Source of the DNA: Rapana venosa
Taxonomy: Eukaryota; Mollusca; Gastropoda; Neogastropoda; Muricidae
NCBI GenBank assembly: GCA_028751875.1
Contig: CM054144.1
Span: forward strand, 26,702,280-26,766,279
DNA: 64,000 bases
Direction: 5' to 3'
The position numbers and the translations under genes were made by a program. Under the pieces are notes generated by a model. It was given only the letters and a program-made list of their open reading frames with translations, had not been told where the DNA came from and made no database searches. Below, in pieces: positions 9,020 to 21,149 of the stretch (positions are counted from its first letter, which is position 1; every line of letters starts with the position of its first letter).

Positions 9020-10790
9020 ATCCGGGGGGAGTCTGCAGACCACGTCCTCCGGCCCTCTGCCGATCCTCCAGAAAACCCAGGGGTCAGAAACTGAATCCTC
9101 TCTGCATGGCGGCCAGAAACGTACTGACCAGAATCGACCCCAAACTGGATCAAACGAGCTTCTTTGGACAATCCATCTCGTTTGCTTCTCCACTGGGTAT
9201 CTGGTCCCAATAACCACAATTTTTATCGACGTTTTCAGCATCCCAGAGTACTTGTTTGGTATGAGGAAAGAATCGGCTGGCTACCTTCCTGTAGAGGTGG
9301 TATCAGTTTGACTGATGACGCTTTCTGAGGTGCCGTGCAGAATTGTGGAGGTTGGGTTGAGGGTGTGGTCGTTCTTGTTTGGTTCTGTGTGGGACGTAAG
9401 GTCGTGCGGGTTTGGCTTCCAGTATGGTGGCCAGAGTGTCTGTTTCATGACGGTAATTGTTGTGGAAAAAGGGTGGCTGTCCCCGCGTTTGGTGCTGAAC
9501 ACATGTACACATATCCTACACAGGCATGAATCCGCAGATAAATACGCAGTCATACTATGCATGCATATACCACAAGCACACACACACCAACACGCGCGCG
9601 CGCTCGCTCGCATGCAAGCACGCACGCACGCAACGCACGCACAACACAAACATTGTTGGGTCATCAAAAGTATTAAGATACTACTCTTTTCATGAAACTT
9701 TTTTTTTGGTTGAACGAATTGTGGTTAGTGTGTCCTTCTATTATAAAACAGTTCAGATACTTTTTTTCAAGCATTGTAAGTCCCCAAAACAGCCTTCTAT
9801 AACTTATAACCTTGCTCCCTTCTTTTTCGTCTTCCTTTTGTTGCTGAAAATGCTTTGTTGTAGTTAAAACATTTTCTGTTGCCTTAATGCGGTTAATCAA
9901 TCTTTCACTGTCTTTTCTTTTCCCACGTCTCGTCTGTCTGTCTGCTTCTATTCTCTTTCTTTTCTCTCTTGTACCTGGCCTCAACCTATCTGTCCTGTCC
10001 TGCTTGTCTGTCACTACTCCCCTCCCCCCCCCCCTCTTCTTCTCTCTACCATTTCCTCATTTCGCTTCATAATGTACACAGCAAAGCTTTTCTTTTGATC
10101 TTTGTCTCGTTTTCTGGATTTTTTGTTGTTGCAAATAAAGTCTTTTCTGTAAGGCAGAATAGGTAGAGGTCTCCTTTTAACTATGACTGGATGATCCTGA
10201 CTGAACTCACATTAACTGTCATCTCCCCACAATTAAAAAAAATAGTGCATATTACAAAAAAATCCCGACTGTAAGGTATGTAAGAACTGCAGTCTATACA
10301 CCATACCATACTGTGGAAATGGCGCTGTTTTGCCCCTGCTGACGTCTGTGGAAGCCTTGGACGTGGGGGGAATTTGGAGGGGGGGACTTGAAAACGCAGA
10401 TGACCCTTGTCTTGCCACCACTGTGCACTGACCCCTGGGTGGTGTCTGCAGGAAGTTCTGTGCCGATGACCACAGGTCACCACTGACCAGACGGACGGGG
10501 CATCAGCAGGTGCCATACAAATGGCAATCAGAGTGGATGATATTGATGTCATTTCAAGTCGGTCAAAATACCCATTAATCATCCCATGAAGGCAATGGTT
10601 AATCCCAATCCGAGACAGGCCTCTAATTGATACGAATCATGATTTATAATGTTATAACTTTTAAAGTTGGTGTCGTGGATAGACTACATAAGGTTCTTTT
10701 TTTGCAAAATTGTATTCATTGACTTTGGGAAACTAACGATTCTTTGAGTTTAAAATGGCATTCCAGTCTTCTGGATTAAATTTTTTTTTT
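9020..10790. other. Start of duplicated unit, no recognised gene
   Basis: A GC-richer, non-repetitive stretch (9020-9530) has short open frames on both strands, none of which I recognise. It is followed by CACG repeats (9570-9650) and ordinary AT-rich sequence. The same sequence recurs at 25357-27120. Confidence 0.5.
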
Positions 10791-10799
10791 TTTAGCAAG

Positions 10800-11035
10800 G
10801 ACTCTTTTCTGACTTCTATCACTGGGATGAAATTATAAACCATGGTCCCGTGTGCGAACGGACGCAGAACATTTTGCACACATGTTAAAACCAACTCCAC
10901 CTTTCGGAAGAGTAGGCAAATGATTCCTGGCTGGAACGGATGACAACATTTACAAACTGCATGCACAAAGGGACTAGATGTAAAAAAAAAGTACATGACT
11001 ACTTATTCCTTAATACTCAAAATAAAAGAAAACGA
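10800..11035 (+). repeat. tRNA-SINE, 5'-truncated, copy A
   Basis: Matches the core and 3' part of the 2034-2378 SINE ('gaacggacgcagaacatttt', then 'gcttattcc'-like tail and A-rich end) with about 15-20% visible differences. The equivalent in copy B is at about 27137-27372. Confidence 0.75.
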
Positions 11036-11439
11036 AAATAAATAAACATATATCGCTGTTTCTCCACTTTGGCCTTGTGCAGTTTTGTGTTGCTTTTTTT
11101 GGTCGTCGGTATTTGTCTATCATTCGCGTTTTGAGCTTTGTGTCTTGTCAGATTCCTCTCATCGTGTTGTAAACCTTGCAACACACGTGAAAACTGCTAT
11201 GGTCCACACCTTGACGACATGGTTCTTTAGAAGACACATAGAGGCCTGCACCAGCCCCAAAACTTACACTCCTACGAGGGCTACTCATCACACGCACCAC
11301 CTGGCAGCATCTTCATGCTCTCATAGAACATAACCGTTTAATGAACAATCATCGTTTTTGTATACACCTCATTTCTTTGCAGCAGGCTCGGAAGACAGGA
11401 TTATTCAACCGTGTGCACAGAAACAACTTAACGCATGCA

Positions 11440-11522
11440 GCATGCACACAGACAGACAGCACAGAACAGACACAGACAGACAGACAGACAAGACAACAGA
11501 CAGACAGACAGACCGACACACA

Positions 11523-11563
<41 letters not shown>

Positions 11564-12360
11564 CCGTCTACACGACAGTCGATCATACCCCCCGCCCCCC
11601 CCCCCCAAAAAAAAAAAAGAAAAACCAAGAAAAAAAAAAGAACAACCCCCCCCCCCCTCAAACAACACAACCACAACAACAAACACCGACAAAACAAACA
11701 AACAAACTTAACAAACCAAAAAACGAAACGAAATAACAAACAAACAAACAAAACAATCGCAAGGATTCCACCTTCATTTTTGTTTCACAGTGCTAGATCC
11801 AATGTATCACTCTTCTGTTCCCATGCAACCTAACACAATACTAGACCATTTCTCCGTAGGTAAATCTGTTGCTGTGGCTGCCAGTAGGGATCCTCTGCCA
11901 GAGAGCCACAGCCATAGGACCCTGTCGCTGCAGCCGCCCGTAGCAATGAAGTTTCAGCTCCCAGAATTTGTACTGGTCTTCTTCATTCCTCTGTTCCTTT
12001 CAAACACAGTCAAGCCCTAGTTACGCACACACATACACACACGCATGAATGCGCGGAAGCGCGTGCGCACAGACACACACGCAACCAACACACAAGTTAC
12101 GCATGCATGCATGCACACGCACGCAAGCGCGCGGACACACACATACACATACACTCACACGCGCAAGCACGCACGCACGCGCGCAAACATAAAACACGTA
12201 CACGGTTGCCCATTCCTTCACGCAACGCACAACAATACACACTCATTAACACCACTACTGACACACAGACAGACCACATACACACAGCACGCACGCACAG
12301 TCATACATTTTTTCCCTAAACCCGCAACCCGCCAACCTGTCCACCTCCTAGAATGATAAA
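11440..12360. repeat. CAGA/CA/GACA and CACG microsatellite belt
   Basis: (CAGA)n and (CA)n at 11445-11560, C- and A-rich homopolymers at 11585-11660, and CA/CACG/GCGC-rich tracts at 12020-12330. A + strand frame at 11790-12020 is discussed among the rejected items. No gene is supported. Copy B has the same belt at about 27780-28680. Confidence 0.7.
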
Positions 12361-12589
12361 CCAACCTAATGATAAGCAAATAAGAAAATGAATAGATACA
12401 TAAATACATCAATGAATAAGTTAATGACCAACCTACCAACCAACCAACCAAACAAGACAATCACCTACCACAGTAACTAAGTAAACTAATCAACCAAACA
12501 ACTAACTAGCCTGCTAACTAACTAACTAACTACTAACCGAATCAATGAATGATTGAATTAAATCAAAAAAAGAATCCACAATCTGGAAC

Positions 12590-12818
12590 TAAAGCTTACC
12601 TACTTTGCACGCAGAACACAACAAACACAGCACACACAGGAACACGCTCCAATAGTCGACATGCATCCTGACATGTAGAATATTCCTTGTCCTGCTCTAT
12701 CAGCTTCTATGGGGGTTAGCCAGCCTGTCACCCAGTGTCTCCTGTCTCCGCCACTGTCGGCCTGTTTGCCGTTATTGCCTATATAACCCTGTCCCTGTAG
12801 CCACTGCATAATAATTGT

Positions 12819-12850
<32 letters not shown>
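12590..12850 (-). CDS. Possible further exon of the Gly/Trp-rich gene (weak)
   Basis: On the - strand, after a (CT)n tract and an acceptor-like 'attatgcag' near 12807, the frame reads WLQGQGYIGNNGKQADSGG and then RRHWVTGW. This Gly/Gln/Asn/Trp composition matches the candidate exons at 17844-17918 and 20457-20951. No convincing donor is seen, and the phase does not match the phase-1 pattern of the other exons, so this may be chance. Copy B at about 28915-29170 has indels in the same stretch. Confidence 0.25.
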
Positions 12851-12855
<5 letters not shown>

Positions 12856-12868
12856 AGAGAGAGAGAGA

Positions 12869-12902
<34 letters not shown>
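12823..12902. repeat. (GA)n followed by (CAGA)n
   Basis: A GA run to about 12876, then (CAGA)n. Copy B has the same at about 29144-29223. Confidence 0.85.
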
Positions 12903-12903
<1 letters not shown>

Positions 12904-13019
12904 GAACTATTTTGTTTTTTGGAGGTGGTAGGCGTAGTTATTATTAAGCCAACTTTGGTCTTACCATACAACCAAATTAAATACTATGGGATAATTTTGC
13001 TTTGGCAATTTTGATAATT

Positions 13020-13560
13020 TTTGTCGCAGCAGCCGCAGCGTAGCAGTAGCACAAGCAGCAGTAGATGCAGCAGCAGCAGCAGCAGCAGCAATTTCCGCCT
13101 GCAACTACACCCATCAAAATCTTTCAGGGGGCTCTAGGTCTATAGACAGGCGACAGGTGAATGTAAAGACAGCTATCAACATTAACAGCCCTTGTACTAT
13201 TACAGCATGGCGGAAATCGTAACGTACTCATCAATTCATCATCACCACCACCACCACCAGCTTCCCACCACTATTTCCACCCACAACCACCACCATCTCC
13301 TCTTCCTCCTCCGCCTCCATCATAAACAACAACAGTAACAGCAGCAGCAAATGTGTAGAGAGGAGTGGGGGTTGGGGTGGGAAGGAATAACAAGAACGTA
13401 TGCTAACAGTCCCTCTGGATGAGGACTGATTAGTAAAGCTACTGCAAGAAAGCGTAAATTCAGTTTATACGGCATGAAATGGCTGAGGGCGGCGGGTGTT
13501 TAAAAGTCCTATACACTATGCGGGAAAACAGACACTGGCTAGTGAACAGTTTTGCCGCTT
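13020..13560. repeat. CAG and CAC triplet repeats in unannotated sequence
   Basis: A (CAG)n-rich stretch at 13028-13092 and (CAC)/(CCT) triplets at 13235-13325. No gene is recognised in 12980-13560. Copy B at about 29350-29890 is nearly identical. Confidence 0.7.
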
Positions 13561-13734
13561 CGGGAATTCCTTAAACTTTTGAATTGTGTGACGATCCCAT
13601 AGCCTGACGCGCTACCTTTTTTGTACTTGTGTCGTGTGTGGTGTGCGTGTGCGCGCACCGCGTGCGCGCGTGCGTGTGTGTGTGCGCGCTGGCTTGCTTG
13701 TTTGCTTATTTTATATTTAGTACTTTTTATATTT

Positions 13735-13955
13735 TATTCTATTATTTCGAGATAATTCACTAAGCCACTCATGGCTTTTTTTTTTAAAAAACATCCAGTC
13801 CCCGTTGAATGCAGTTTGTAAATTTTGGTCCATCCATTCCCACCGGCACACACATATCTTCCCGAAAAGTGGAACGGTTTAATCGTGTCCGCAAGAGTTC
13901 TGCGTGCTTTGGCATACGGACACTCGGTTTATAGTCTCATCCGAAGGAAGTGTGT
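13735..13955 (-). repeat. tRNA-SINE core and tail, copy A
   Basis: The reverse complement carries the 'gtccttcggatgagac' core and the downstream body of the reference SINE, and ends toward 13735. The core runs straight into a TG/CG microsatellite at 13950-14020, so the head is missing. Copy B counterpart: about 30055-30273. Confidence 0.75.
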
Positions 13956-14589
13956 GTGTGTGTTGTGTGTGTGTGAGTGTGTGTGCGTGCGTGGCGTGCG
14001 TGCGTGTCTGTGTGTGTGTGTTTGTTGTTGTGCTTATGTTGTTGTATCTGTGTGCGTGCAGAAAAGAAACAGTAATCAAATAAAGGCAGCTATTGTTTAA
14101 AAAAAAACATCAAACAACTTAAAATAAAAAAAAAAAAAAAAAACAACTAAAACAACCAAAAGAAAACCAAAATGTAAGAGACTGCGTCGTGTTTTTTTAT
14201 GCACCGTGAATCTTCAGCTATATAACATGTACAATTCTTCGTGACTCTCTGTTATCTTAAGCACAGACAAAAGAATAATACAGAGGGGGGTGTGGGGTGG
14301 GGGGTGGGGGTAAAGGTAGACAGGGGTTGACAAAAGTGGGAAATAGAAGAGAGGAAGACAAAATTAATCTCTTCACAGTAAAATAGGAATGACAGACCGT
14401 ACCAGTCTCTCTGTGTATCATTTGTAGATTTCTTCCCCTTCTGTATAAAACGATGTCTGCTGCATCATCATCTTTGGAGGACACACAGACACAGACACCA
14501 GACACACACACAACACACACCCACACACACAGACACACACACAACACACACACACACTACACACACACACACACACACAGCACACAGGG

Positions 14590-14930
14590 GAACGGGATAT
14601 CCTGGTGTTAGCGTGATGCATTCGTGATCTGCTGACGACCGGGTTCGAATCACGTTCAAGAAGATTTTTCCTCTGGAGTTAACATCAGTGCCGACTCCAC
14701 TCTCCCCCAAAAGTCCTTCGGATTAGACTTTAAACCGAGGCCCCGTGTGCGCACCACTAAAACATCTTGCGCACACATAAAACCTATCCCTCATTTTCGG
14801 ATAATAGGCTATTGTGTGCCTTGGCAAACGGATGACAAAATTTACAAAACAACATACACACGGGACCTGGATAAAAAGCACATAGTGATTATCCATTATC
14901 CTCGCTATAAAATATAAATGCGCGCGCAAC
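14590..14930 (+). repeat. tRNA-SINE, near full length, copy A
   Basis: Head 'aacgggatatcctgg', B-box 'gggttcgaatcac', 'ctggagttaacatcag', core and tail are all present in order. It is preceded by a (CA)n tract at 14485-14582. Copy B counterpart: about 30919-31245. Confidence 0.8.
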
Positions 14931-15299
14931 ACAACACACACACAACCACACACACACACGCACGCAACGCACAGCACGCAACGCACGCACGCACGCATCG
15001 CCCGCACGCACGCACACACTGTCCCTTCTATAATTATGTAATAAAAACGCACACACACCTGAAAAGTTGCCCTTTCTTATATGTATTACTGAAGAAAACG
15101 AGAACATATCACTGTTTTGTCAAGCTCAACAACAGATGTGACAGTTGTGTTTGTGTTCTGATCGTAATTAGACGGCAAAATCCATCTGCCATCATTTGGC
15201 TTCTGTTGCTGTTTTTGTTGTGTTTATTGCTGTGCCTTTGTTATTATTGTTGTGCTTGGTATGTTTTGATGAGGATTAAGGATGAGATGATGATGATAT

Positions 15300-16440
15300 G
15301 AAGTTTTAAGAAAATTAATCAGCTAAGGATGCCTCACAGTTCGTGTCTTCTGGATCTACACGAGCATTTAGGCCCATTACCGCACATTAAGAATTGTTAT
15401 GCTTTAAAATGTGATATCAAGATTGGCTCCAGCCACGACTACTCCTTAGCATAAACAATAATTATCACTCCTTTTAAAAGAGCACCCCCTTTAAGTAAAG
15501 AAGAGAAAAAATTATCAGAAGTGGTGTATGGCTGCCTAGATTATTGCAAGGTACTTGAAAAGTTGCATGCTCACAAATTTCTCACATCCAGTTTATAAAA
15601 TTACGGTCTAACCGGTGATTTTCTAGGTGTGATGATTAAAAGTGGGTGTTACTTTGGGCCACCGAACACGAAACAACAACAACAACACCATGACAAACAA
15701 CAATCCCAATACGTGTACTTACTTGCTCTGTCCTTCACCCAATTTCTTTTGTAGTAACGAACTAACTGCCTCCAGAAACAGTCTACTGTGTGACTGAGTC
15801 TTTCGTTTTTCTACAATGGCGGCAGAAGTCTGTGACAAAAACAAGGTTTGTACCTCCAATACTAAGCCATAAAAATAGCCTTCATTTAACTTTCACCAAG
15901 GACTAGAATACCTACAACAAAAGTAGCAGCAACTTTTATACGATGTCAGTTCATACACAGAAAATGAAATCATAATAAACCTACATAAACAAGGATTAAA
16001 TCTGCCCAAAACAGTCACAGTAATTTTGCAAAGTTAGGGTTTTCTCTAAAAAGATCAGAAAAAAAAAGAAACAGAACTGATACACACTTCGTTTAAAATA
16101 AAAGTACAAGGCTGAAAAAAAAATGCAGCACTTGAATCCTAACGGCAAAAAAACCTATACAGCGATCAAATGCAATAATGACAATTCAAGATGGATGCAG
16201 TGTAGATCACTACAAAGACTGTACAAGAACTGAATGTATGGCACCAGGCATATCTGAAACGACGATCACAAAAAAAAAGCTCGTGAAAATATCCACAAAC
16301 CATTCTGCCCCCGCAAGTCTCTTTATGGTTATACGTTTCAACTCCGCAGTTCCAGAGCTGTTCGTGTGTGGTTCAAGGCTTACAGATATTGTGTGGTCAC
16401 TTTCGCTGCTTATTTCTGAAACAGATATGTATCTCATACA
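15300..16440. other. Unannotated AT-rich stretch of the duplicated unit
   Basis: No repeat family or gene recognised. A + frame at 16178-16470 is open but shows no familiar motif and runs into CA repeats. The counterpart at 31629-32769 is essentially identical. Confidence 0.5.
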
Positions 16441-16892
16441 AATATATTACGTGCAAGCTCGTGTGTCACATGCAGACACACAAAGCGCGCACGCATCAAG
16501 CGCGCGCCACGCACGCACACACACAACACACATACACACACACACACACACCCACACAGTCACACACACACACCAGTACCAATGCATGCACAGACACAGA
16601 CACAGACACACACACACACGCCTCCAGTACGGCCTGCATGCACACACAGACAGACACACACAACACACAATCGTCAGCGCATTTCGTTTTTAGTGAGGTC
16701 AGTCACACACTGCTAAATAACACATTGATATCAACAAAGTAACGACAATGTAAGTTCAGAACGTCTGAAAAAGATTAAAACTACTGAAAGAAGACTAGAT
16801 GACGCTACATTAAATTACGATATAGGCCCAGAAATGGGATGGATACCCTAAATGGGGCGTTTAAGAAGTAAAGTTTAGACAACTCTGGAGAC

Positions 16893-17315
16893 AGGACAGC
16901 CTGAAGGCTAAGTCGGGACTTTAGTGATTGAACGGCCCGGTTTTGAAACGCTACAGAGACGCCAGTTCAAAGGATTTTCCCCCGGAGTTAACTCATTCTG
17001 ACTTTCCATACTTCGAATCCCCCGAAAGTCCTTCCGGTGAGAGTATAAACAGAGGCCACCGTGTGCAAGCACGAGCTTATAACACACCGTCACAAAGTCC
17101 TTCGGATGAGACTAACAACCGAGGCCCCGTGTGCTAACGCACGCAGAAATCTGCGCACACGTATTTAAAAACCTGTTCCGCTTTTCGTACGAGTAGGCCC
17201 TTGTGTCCGGTGGTAACAGATGACAGAAATGTACAAAAACGCATACAGCACATGGACCGGAAGTAAAAAAGCCCATAGTGCTTATTCCTTTATCCTCATA
17301 TAAAAGAATAAAAAA
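16893..17315 (+). repeat. tRNA-SINE with duplicated core, copy A
   Basis: The element has a worn head and then two versions of the SINE core: 'gtccttccggtgagag' beginning near 17028, and 'gtccttcggatgagac' beginning near 17097. It continues with the normal body and tail. The two cores differ from each other, so the duplication is not recent or it reflects recombination between two SINEs. Copy B at 33222-33644 shares it. Confidence 0.75.
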
Positions 17316-17843
17316 ATAATAGCGTAGCAATAAATCGGAAAATCTTCCGCAGTGATGTACATTCAGAGTCAAACAACAACAGCAGCGACGCACGCAGACA
17401 TCTTAGCCAGAGCGACGTTAAAACCCCTCCCGCTGATCCAGAATACCTTCATTGCGACCAGTAGGAAAGGATGATAAAAATCAAAGAAAAAAACCAAAAC
17501 CCAAACCCCTCCTCCCACCGATATGGCACACTGGCGTCACGTATAGACATCACCCCCAGGTCGGATGCGGCTATCTTGATGGTGGGCAACTCCCCCCAAC
17601 CCCCCAAAAACAAACAAATCCAAACCAACAACAAAAAACACAACAAAACAACCCCCACCACCAAAAAAAAAAAAACCCAAACAAAAAAGCAACCCGATCG
17701 TATATGAAAAATCTCACATTGGTAAACACCGGAGCTCGAGCCCAGAAAGGACAAAAAAAAGAAATCGGTATTGTCTTCATTTCTGCCCGCACACCTCTGA
17801 CAACAAACAAACTGTCCTTTCCCACTGCTAAATTACTACTTAC

Positions 17844-17918
17844 TGCCGTGGTGGTAGCCACCGGTATTGGCGTGTGGTGGTCGGTTGCCAGTCTGCTGGT
17901 GACCTCCTCCTGCAGTTC
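17844..17918 (-). CDS. Candidate exon of Gly/His/Asn-rich protein, copy A (phase 1-1)
   Basis: On the - strand a 75-nt block lies between an acceptor (ttgattgcag|ga) and a perfect donor (a|gtaagt). Read in phase 1 it gives TAGGGHQQTGNRPPHANTGG and ends YHHG. Length is a multiple of three, and both intron phases are 1, as for the exon at 20457-20951. The composition (Gly, His, Asn, Pro) suggests a disordered or structural protein. Joining to the other exons is inferred. Confidence 0.45.
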
Positions 17919-18033
17919 CTGCAATCAAGTGACCCATCATCACCATAACTGTCATCACACCGGGTATATCATCTGTCCATCTGTCTGTCTGTCTGTTCAC
18001 ACGTCCACCCATCACCCTGCCCGCTTACTTGCC

Positions 18034-18095
18034 TGTGAAGCGCTTTGGCTGGTTTGCTTCACAAGATTCAGTGCTATATAAATTCCATATTATTT
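18034..18095 (+). repeat. L2/CR1-like LINE 3' tail fragment, copy A
   Basis: Reads 'gaagcgctttggct...cacaagattcagtgctat...aaattcc' followed by ATT-rich sequence. It is the same terminus as the - strand fragment at 8337-8405. Confidence 0.55.
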
Positions 18096-18256
18096 TATTA
18101 TATTTTGTATGTTTTTTTTGTCTGTCTGTCTGTCTCTCCATTTTTATAACTAGTGGTACTGTCAACAATTACAGAGAGCATTGAATGCAATGGAAATGAG
18201 GTTTTTTTACTGTCAGTTTTTAGTAATCACGATTGTCTAAAACCATTGGAGATGGG

Positions 18257-18390
18257 AGATCTCTCTCTCTCTCCTCTCTCTCTCCCTCTCTCGTCTCTCT
18301 CTCTCCTCTTACTCTCTCCTCTCTCTCTCTCTCTCTCCGTCTATCTCTCATCACTCTCCTCTCTCTCTCTCTCATCTCTCCTAATATAGA
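18257..18390. repeat. (CT)n microsatellite, copy A
   Basis: An interrupted CT run. The Leu-Ser and Glu-Arg open frames over it are artefacts. Copy B: about 34586-34719. Confidence 0.85.
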
Positions 18391-18910
18391 TATATATAGA
18401 TATACCGATTTAACAGCCATTCTGATACCCTTTTTCCAGAAAATGCAAAATTCACAGGGCAACTAAAATGTATCAAAGTCTAACAGACACACCACCAACA
18501 CAAAAACTAACGGCATCAAGCCCCAAAACCACAAACACGCAACTTTCACGTAATAAAATCACTCAAACTTTTACTAGTAATTCTGAAGAAAAAAACCCAA
18601 CCCTCCCACACCAAAACCCATTGAAATGTGCAGACCCACCTCCGCGGCATCCTCCGACGAGCCACGAGGACCCTCCACATCCTCCAACTGCCCCTGCCCT
18701 TACACCCGCTGTACCTCAGCAGTCCTCCCGAGCTTTCGCAGGCGTTACCCTTGTCCACCAGATCCTCTGACGATACCCCCAACCGTTCTTTGCGTCTGCC
18801 ATGCAGGGTCCTTGTGAGTGCTGCCTCCAATGGGTGCCTGTGTTTGGGAACCACAGGTCTTTGGGAACTGCGCATCGGCTTGGTGTTAGTCTTGTGCACC
18901 CCTTCTTGTG

Positions 18911-20433
18911 TTATTGTTGTTTGTTGTTGTTTGGTTGGGTCTCGGGATAAACAGAGTGCTGTCCGTTGTTGTTATTGTTGTTGTTGTGGTTGCTGTTCCA
19001 GGTATTACCTCCATTGCGGTTACCTGTGTTGCTGCCGGAACCTTGTGGGTTGAACCCGGGATCTATGGAGATCTGGTGCCAGGCAGGGTTTTTGTTGTTA
19101 TTGTTTTTGTTATTGTTGTTGTTGTTGTTTTTGTTGTTGTTGCTTTGCAACAACTTCCAGGGTATACACCAGAACCTTTAGAGTTGAATCCGGGATCTGT
19201 CGCGATGGTTTGCCACGAAGGGTCTAAGCTATTATGGTTGTTGTTGTTGTTGTTGTTGCCAGGATATACACCAGACCCATGGTTGTTGTTGTTGTTGTTG
19301 TTGTTGTTTCCAGGATATACACCAGACCCTTTCGTGTCGAATCCAGGATCTGTCGCGATTGTTTGCCACGAAGGGTCTAAGCTATTATGGTTGTTGTTGC
19401 CAGGATATACACCAGATCCTTGGTTGTTGTTGTTGTTGTTGCCGAGGATATATACCAGACCCATGCTTGTTGTTGTTGTTGTTTGCCCGAGGATAATACA
19501 CCAAAACCAAATGGTTCGTTGTTGTTGTTTTTTGCGCCAGGATATACACCAGACCCTTGGTTGTTGTTGTTGCCAGGATATAACACCAATCCTAGGTTGT
19601 TGTTATTGTTGTATGCCAGATATACAAACCAGACCCCCCCTCCCATGGTTGTTTGTTGTTGTGTTGTTGCCTAGGATAAACACCAGGACCCCATGTTGTT
19701 GTCGATTTTTTTTTGTATGTTGTTGCCAGGAATATACACCAACCCATGGTTTTGTTGTTGTTTGTTGCAGGATATACACCAGACCCATTGTTGTTGTTGT
19801 TGTTGTTGCCAAGGAAATATACCAAGAGACCCATAGCTTGTTGTTGTTGTTGTTCCAGGATATACACCAGAAGAACCCAAGTTGTAGTTGTTGTTTTTTT
19901 TTTATTTTTTGTTTTTTTTTGCTCCAGTAAATACACCAGATCCATGGTTGTTGTTGTTGTTTCCATTATCTACACCAGATCCTTTCGTGCTGAATCCAGG
20001 ATCTGTCGCGATTGTTTGCCACGAAGGGTCCAAGCAATTATGGTTCTTGTTGTTGTTGCATTGTCTGCTGCGCCTGCAGGATATAACCAGAACCGTTTCG
20101 TGTTGAATCCAGATCTGTTCGCAATGTATTGCCACGAAGGGTCCAAAAGCTATAATGGTTTTTTGTTGTTGTTGCTTGTTGCTGCTGCTGCCCGCCAGGA
20201 TATACACCAGACCCTTCTCGTGTTGATTCCAGGATCTGACCGCGATGTTTGCCACGAAGGTCCAAGCTATTATGGATTTTTGTGTTGTTGTTAGCTGGGG
20301 GGGGTTTCCAGGATACCTGCAAGACCTGCCAGAGTCGAACCAGGAGGTTGTCTGCAATTGCCATACAGGATTTTCTGTTGTTGATTAGGTTGTTGTCTGG
20401 CCTATCCACCACTGAGGCCAGTCCCGGTTTCAA
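18911..20433 (-). CDS. Candidate Asn-rich repeat protein region, copy A (frame-disrupted)
   Basis: On the - strand, (AAC)n blocks encode Asn runs separated by GSGVYPG. A longer unit, HNSLDPSWQTIATDPGF followed by D/N-T/S-KGSGVYPG, occurs twice intact (19063-19464 frame) and at least four more times in damaged form. Differences between the two intact long units are mostly synonymous or conservative in this frame (Pro cct/ccc, Thr aca/acc, Gly ggg/ggt, Asp/Asn, Thr/Ser). In the opposite strand's frame they include Glu/Val and Leu/Ser, which favours - strand coding. Several single-base indels break the frame. Copy B lacks some of them, which points to assembly error or decay. I know no family for it; a secreted structural protein (shell, mucus, egg capsule or adhesive) is a guess from composition. 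A non-coding (TTG)n minisatellite is the alternative. Confidence 0.45.
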
Positions 20434-20456
20434 CGGGATCTATTTCAACCTCCCAC

Positions 20457-20951
20457 CCTGGTCTCTGTATGTTGTTGATTGTTGTTGCCAGAAATTCCCT
20501 TGTCGCCATTGCCCCTGCCAGCTGGAACCCCGGTTACCGTTCCTGAACTGCCATCCTGCTTGTCGCGTTGCTCCTCCTCGTCTGGTGCCTCCTAAGATTA
20601 CCCACGCGGGGCCATTTCTGTTGGGTCGAACTCCGCTTACGCCAGTGTTCCAGTATTGCCACGTCCTTTGCGGGGTTCCAGAACTGCTTTTCCAAGTGCC
20701 GTAGCCGCCTCTGTTGCTTGTTACACTTTGTGGGGATCCAGAACTGCTTCTCCAAGTGCCGTAGCCGCCTCTGTTGCTTGTTACACTTTGTGGGGTTCCA
20801 GAACTGCTTCTCCAAGTGCCGTAGCCTCCTCTGTTGCTTGTTGTCCAGCCTAGCCTGGCGAAGCCCGTGCCGGCGCCCTGTGGAACTTGCCAAGAGCTGC
20901 TGCTTCCTCCTCCAGACCAGCCTGCTCTGTTGTAGCTGTGAGGAGTTCCTC
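20457..20951 (-). CDS. Candidate Gly/Ser/Trp-rich exon with 20-residue repeats, copy A
   Basis: On the - strand this 495-nt exon starts after a strong polypyrimidine tract and acceptor (cctttctctcactgtgtacacag|ga). It stays open for 165 codons and reaches a possible donor, g|gtggga, in phase 1. If that donor is not used, the frame stops 15 bases further on at 20440-20442. The protein begins GGTPHSYNRAGWSGGG and carries three tandem 60-bp units (about 20690-20860), each giving SNRGGYGTW followed by R/K-SSSG-T/S-PQ. The tail is rich in Gly, Arg, Trp and Gln. No cysteine pattern or known domain is seen. Copy B (36779-37273) is identical at the protein level, in contrast to the indel-ridden neighbours, which supports real coding. 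Phase 1 at both ends is typical of exons in secreted proteins. Confidence 0.55.
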
Positions 20952-21149
20952 CTGTGTACACAGTGAGAGAAAGGGGAAGTGTGGTGTTTAGTATAAAAAA
21001 AACCCAAACAAAATGCAGTGTGGTGGGTTAAGTGTTTATTTCAGTCATGGGGTGAGTATATCGTGTTGCGTGTACATTTTCTGTTTGAGTTGGTCTGTCT
21101 GTCTAAATGTCTTGTCTCTCTGTCTCTGTCTGCCCGTCTCTTATTTATT

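Noticed and set aside
11790..12020. + strand exon after a 'tttcacag' acceptor, phase compatible with SLAIN exon 4
   Set aside because: The protein (LDPMYHSSVPMQPN...) does not resemble the conserved SLAIN continuation, and copy B destroys both frame and donor.
18908..19930. 340-codon + strand Leu/Val/Cys-rich open frame
   Set aside because: Antisense shadow of the (AAC)n/GSGVYPG repeat. Differences between units are radical in this frame but conservative on the - strand.
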